7,415 nucleotides of DNA from a candidate division TM6 bacterium UASB124. Lineage in GTDB: Bacteria > Babelota > Babeliae > Babelales > RVW-14. Numbering within the stretch: position 1 is the first letter of the stretch; every line of letters begins with the position of its first letter. Of this stretch, positions 5,266 to 7,415 are shown in pieces. Under the pieces are notes generated by a model, which was given only the letters and a program-made list of their open reading frames with translations, had not been told where the DNA came from and made no database searches. The DNA lies in the NCBI GenBank assembly GCA_945872225.1, contig CAMBZK010000051.1, forward strand, positions 1 to 7,415, in the 5' to 3' direction. The position numbers and the translations under genes were made by a program.

Positions 5266-6960
5266 TTAGCAGATTACACACCATCCACCAGCTGTTGGTG
5301 TTGGATCAGGGAGTCCTGCTGGTGCAGCTGGGGACACTACAGGAGCCTCAGAAGGTGTTGCTTCGGCCACAGGAGTTGCTGCTGTTGGGGCGGCTGCAGG
5401 TATTACTGGTGTAGTTGTAGTAGCTGGTGCAGCTGGGGGCACTACAGGAGCAGCTGGTGCAGCAGCAGTGGCGGTATATTTCTCGATTAATTTTCCCATA
5501 AAATCGTATAAATCTTCGCTGTCAAAGCATGTTGATACATCTTCTCGTTCATAAAAAAACATAGCTGTTTCTTCATCTTCATCATATTTCTCATCAGTTA
5601 TCAGAGGTGTGATTTCTCTATCATTTGCCCTGTGCCACTGAGCATTACTTTTAAAAGTTTTTGCTGTAGCGTCATAACAGATGCCTCGCTTCCATGCGAC
5701 CCAATGACCACGGGTTGATGATGCACCCCGATGAACGGCAGCTCCGGTTAAAATGTATCTTGTGCCGTTAAGCTCAATTCTTGCTCCTGGCACGACTGGC
5801 GTATGAATTTTGTATTTGCCCATTGTTGCGATGTTAAAGCGTGATCGTTTAATATTGAGTACGATATGGGCAGGCTGGTTGCTAAAGCTAATAGCTTTAT
5901 TTGCATCAACACGCGCTGGTGCTCCGTTGCCAAACTCATCCCAATCCCCACAATGTTCGCATGCGTATTGGTTTGCTCCATTAAGAAGTTCTGGCGCTTG
6001 GTGTTGCTCAAGTAGTTCTGCTAGGGTTATAAAATGGTCTTGCGTTGGAATTCTAAGATTGATTGTGCGTTGGGATTCGCCTCTGCTGCTAGAGTGACCG
6101 CTAGCGCAAGTAGTGGTAATTTTTTCCTGAATTTCTTCTAAACCAATGTTGGTATTTATCCATTTTAGTGCATCAAATAAAATTGTGTATGCTTCATCAG
6201 CGTCTCCTTGCCCACGATGTTCTCGTACATTGTCGTCAGTTCCAAATCCGCTACGTAGTGCCTGTGTGAACTCACGCATGATTTTCTGGGTAATTGCTTC
6301 TGCTAGGCTGGTGATTTCATGTGCTAAGTATGCGGTGTAGAGGGCCTTAAATGTTCTTACAATTGCTTGGTAGATTGGAATATCTCTATGAATAAGACCA
6401 TTGTCTTTATTTGGTGCTAATCTTGCAACGTTTGCTTCAAAATCTGGGCTTGTGAAAAGCGCATGAAGGTAGTTGAGATGTGATGGGCTTGAAAATACGC
6501 ATTGTATCATTGCATTAATAAAGCAGTCATTGCCGCAATAATTTGGTAGCCCAAAGCTAAAATCTATACCAGCAACAGGGTCCATTGAGCTTCCGCTACC
6601 AGCACCACTGCTTCCACTGCCGGCGCCAGCAGCTCCGGGTACTTCGTCGTCTTCAGCTGCATCTACCATAAGGTCAATTGGTGTGCTACTGCTTCCACCA
6701 CCGGCACCAGCTGGTATTGGATTTAGAGAAATCCTACGCCTATCGATAGCAGCTTTTTTTTGTTTATCTCTGATTGCATCAGTTACGCTTTTTGTGCCGT
6801 TTTTAGTGTTTTGCTTAGCAGTTTCATGATCAGTTGTTTTAGGGTCTTTGCGTTCATCTAATGTATGCACAACCTTTCTGCCAGCGGTATTGGCTGATGA
6901 GACCATTGCGAGTAGTGCAAAAATAAGCAATTTTGTAGTAATTTTCATAAAAACACCCAT
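5266..6960 (-). CDS. Exported ubiquitin-specific protease (peptidase C19) with C-terminal CaaX motif
   Basis: The 564-residue product resembles a eukaryotic deubiquitinase, a cysteine protease that removes ubiquitin from proteins. Residues 5-26 are a Sec-type signal (MKITTKLLIFALLAMVSSANTA). Residues 27-80 are charged, and residues 83-130 are a Gly/Ser/Ala linker. The USP domain runs from about 137 to 473: Cys box GLPNYCGNDCFIN with catalytic Cys146, the QGDADE motif (251-256, family QQDAxE), a fingers-like CASGHSS (285-291) and CEHC (334-337), and the His box YILTGAAVHRG...GHWVAW with His419, followed by CYD with Asp430 as probable third residue. Residues 496-558 are a Pro/Ala/Thr-rich linker, and the protein ends WCVIC, a CaaX prenylation box. 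The ATG at 6948 (Met5) starts a more usual signal peptide and is an alternative start; neither ATG has a strong ribosome site. Inference: a host-directed effector. The catalytic residues appear intact. Confidence 0.92.
   Translation of the reverse strand: MGVFMKITTKLLIFALLAMVSSANTAGRKVVHTLDERKDPKTTDHETAKQNTKNGTKSVTDAIRDKQKKAAIDRRRISLNPIPAGAGGGSSSTPIDLMVDAAEDDEVPGAAGAGSGSSGAGSGSSMDPVAGIDFSFGLPNYCGNDCFINAMIQCVFSSPSHLNYLHALFTSPDFEANVARLAPNKDNGLIHRDIPIYQAIVRTFKALYTAYLAHEITSLAEAITQKIMREFTQALRSGFGTDDNVREHRGQGDADEAYTILFDALKWINTNIGLEEIQEKITTTCASGHSSSRGESQRTINLRIPTQDHFITLAELLEQHQAPELLNGANQYACEHCGDWDEFGNGAPARVDANKAISFSNQPAHIVLNIKRSRFNIATMGKYKIHTPVVPGARIELNGTRYILTGAAVHRGASSTRGHWVAWKRGICYDATAKTFKSNAQWHRANDREITPLITDEKYDEDEETAMFFYEREDVSTCFDSEDLYDFMGKLIEKYTATAAAPAAPVVPPAAPATTTTPVIPAAAPTAATPVAEATPSEAPVVSPAAPAGLPDPTPTAGGWCVIC
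5318..5346. repeat. Direct repeat copy 1 in the Pro/Ala linker of the ubiquitin protease gene
   Basis: This 29-base unit matches the copy at 5423-5451 with one mismatch (28 of 29). It encodes APVVSPAAPA in the protease's C-terminal linker. The 105-base offset is a multiple of three, so gain or loss of a unit keeps the frame. Confidence 0.75.
5423..5451. repeat. Direct repeat copy 2 in the Pro/Ala linker of the ubiquitin protease gene
   Basis: This is the second copy of the 29-base unit, encoding APVVPPAAPA. Near-identity at the base level in a low-complexity linker points to recent duplication or recombination and possible length variation between strains. Confidence 0.75.
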
Positions 6961-7010
6961 TTTTTAGTTGATAATAGCTATTACTAGCTATACATTTATT
7001 CATAATAGTA

Positions 7011-7039
7011 ATTATAGCATGGGGCTTTGATATTATCAA
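7011..7039 (-). promoter_or_regulatory. Near-consensus sigma-70 promoter of the ubiquitin protease gene
   Basis: On the minus strand, TTGATA (7039-7034, 5 of 6) is followed after exactly 17 bases by a perfect TATAAT (7016-7011). Transcription would begin near 7004, leaving a 5' leader of about 44-56 bases depending on which ATG is used. This is the best promoter in the window, so the gene should be strongly transcribed unless repressed, and independently of the gene to its right. Confidence 0.8.
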
Positions 7040-7040
7040 A
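7026..7040. promoter_or_regulatory. Palindrome over the -35 box; candidate operator
   Basis: TTTGAT-ATT-ATCAAA is a perfect inverted repeat with 6-base arms, and it covers the -35 hexamer of the protease promoter. A dimeric repressor bound there would block RNA polymerase. A-T-rich palindromes of this size also arise by chance, so the regulatory role is inference. Confidence 0.35.
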
Positions 7041-7094
7041 TGGCGGCATTTAGGCAGCAAAATACCACAATAATCACTTGGATGATCGCATTTT

Positions 7095-7111
7095 TGTATC
7101 GTTTTGATACA
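7095..7111. repeat. Short inverted repeat between the partial gene and the protease promoter
   Basis: TGTATC (7095-7100) and GATACA (7106-7111) form a perfect 6-pair arm around GTTTT. It lies downstream of the stop of the partial gene on the minus strand, but in that direction it is followed by A residues rather than T, so it is not a standard terminator. It could be a second operator-like site or a transcript-end hairpin. Confidence 0.4.
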
Positions 7112-7136
7112 GATTCAGGCGAGATGACGGAGCTTT

Positions 7137-7415
7137 CTATTCTGAAAAAGTGGGATGCTCGTTTTTCATGTTGCATATTGCTTGTATCATGCAATGCCGG
7201 CATACTGCTATAAGCTCATCTGTGTCTATAGTTGGCAAAATAGTATGATAGGTAGTGAAGCACTCTGTTACGAGCGATTCAAAATAGCATATTGCTAATT
7301 CTTTCATGGTGGCATCACCGATGGTTTTAACCTCAACAGTTTCAATGCTACCAGATGTTTTGGTGAGAAATGTTGTGGCTGCCAAGTTTAGCACTTCTTT
7401 CCGGTTAGCTTTTTG
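7137..7415 (-). CDS. Unrecognised protein, C-terminal part (5' end beyond the window)
   Basis: The frame is open from the right edge (codon at 7415-7413) to a TAG at 7139-7137, giving 92 visible residues. A GTG at 7394 with GGAAAG a few bases upstream could be the true start of an 85-residue protein, but since the frame stays open to the edge, a longer gene cut by the window is equally likely. The visible part looks soluble and partly helical. It has five Cys, three of them near the end (VCRHCMIQAICNMKNEHPTFSE), including one CxxC pair. I recognise no family. It has no clear terminator; the protease gene downstream has its own promoter, so the two need not be cotranscribed. Confidence 0.55.
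   Translation of the reverse strand, partial: QKANRKEVLNLAATTFLTKTSGSIETVEVKTIGDATMKELAICYFESLVTECFTTYHTILPTIDTDELIAVCRHCMIQAICNMKNEHPTFSE

Noticed and set aside
5226..5490. Plus-strand frames rich in Leu/Gln or Cys/Trp
   Set aside because: They are reverse readings of the repeat-rich Pro/Ala linker of the ubiquitin protease gene; the odd composition comes from the low-complexity DNA.
5810..6097. 95-codon plus-strand open frame
   Set aside because: It is antisense to the USP domain; the product has no recognisable features and the opposite strand encodes catalytic motifs.
6854..7060. 68-codon minus-strand frame overlapping the start of the protease gene
   Set aside because: It begins upstream of the promoter's likely transcription start and overlaps the signal-peptide coding region in another frame, with no ribosome site or family match.
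7095..7111. Hairpin as terminator of the partial gene
   Set aside because: On the minus strand the stem is followed by A residues, not T, so it lacks the U-run of a rho-independent terminator.
1..7415. CRISPR array, insertion sequence, tRNA or rRNA
   Set aside because: I saw no regularly spaced repeats, transposase motifs with terminal inverted repeats, or conserved tRNA/rRNA core sequences on either strand.

Overview
The window looks like chromosomal DNA of a Gram-negative-type, host-associated bacterium with moderate to low G+C. The strongest clue is a Sec-signal-bearing protein with a recognisable eukaryotic-type ubiquitin-specific protease (peptidase C19) domain, ending in a eukaryotic-style CaaX box (CVIC). 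Secreted ubiquitin-pathway proteins like this are known from intracellular bacteria of amoebae and other protists, such as Candidatus Dependentiae (TM6), Legionella and Chlamydiae. I lean towards a Dependentiae-like organism, but no rRNA or other phylogenetic marker lies in the window, so this is inference.

Layout from left to right. Positions 1-1002 (minus) hold the 5' part of a gene for an unrecognised exported protein that runs off the left edge. Positions 1133-2690 (minus) hold a two-gene ABC exporter operon, ATPase first and then the ABC-2 permease, closed by a rho-independent terminator at 1088-1116. Positions 2691-3107 are a 417-base divergent intergenic region with several strong hairpins that no gene explains and a plausible promoter next to the rightward gene. 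Positions 3114-5156 (plus) encode an exported DUF885-family putative zinc metallopeptidase. It converges on the ubiquitin protease gene (5266-6960, minus), and both share a long perfect hairpin at 5201-5248 that can terminate transcription in both directions. The protease gene has its own near-consensus promoter (TTGATA, 17-base spacer, TATAAT) with a palindrome over the -35 box. Positions 7137-7415 (minus) hold the 3' part of an unrecognised gene that runs off the right edge.

Three of the six genes encode proteins with an N-terminal hydrophobic export signal, so the region is rich in envelope or secreted functions. The ABC exporter is a self-contained unit, and nothing in the sequence ties it to the effector-like protease. 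The best candidate for undescribed biology is the protease: a bacterial deubiquitinase-like protein apparently built with an export signal, low-complexity linkers and a host lipidation motif, which together would suggest attachment to host membranes.
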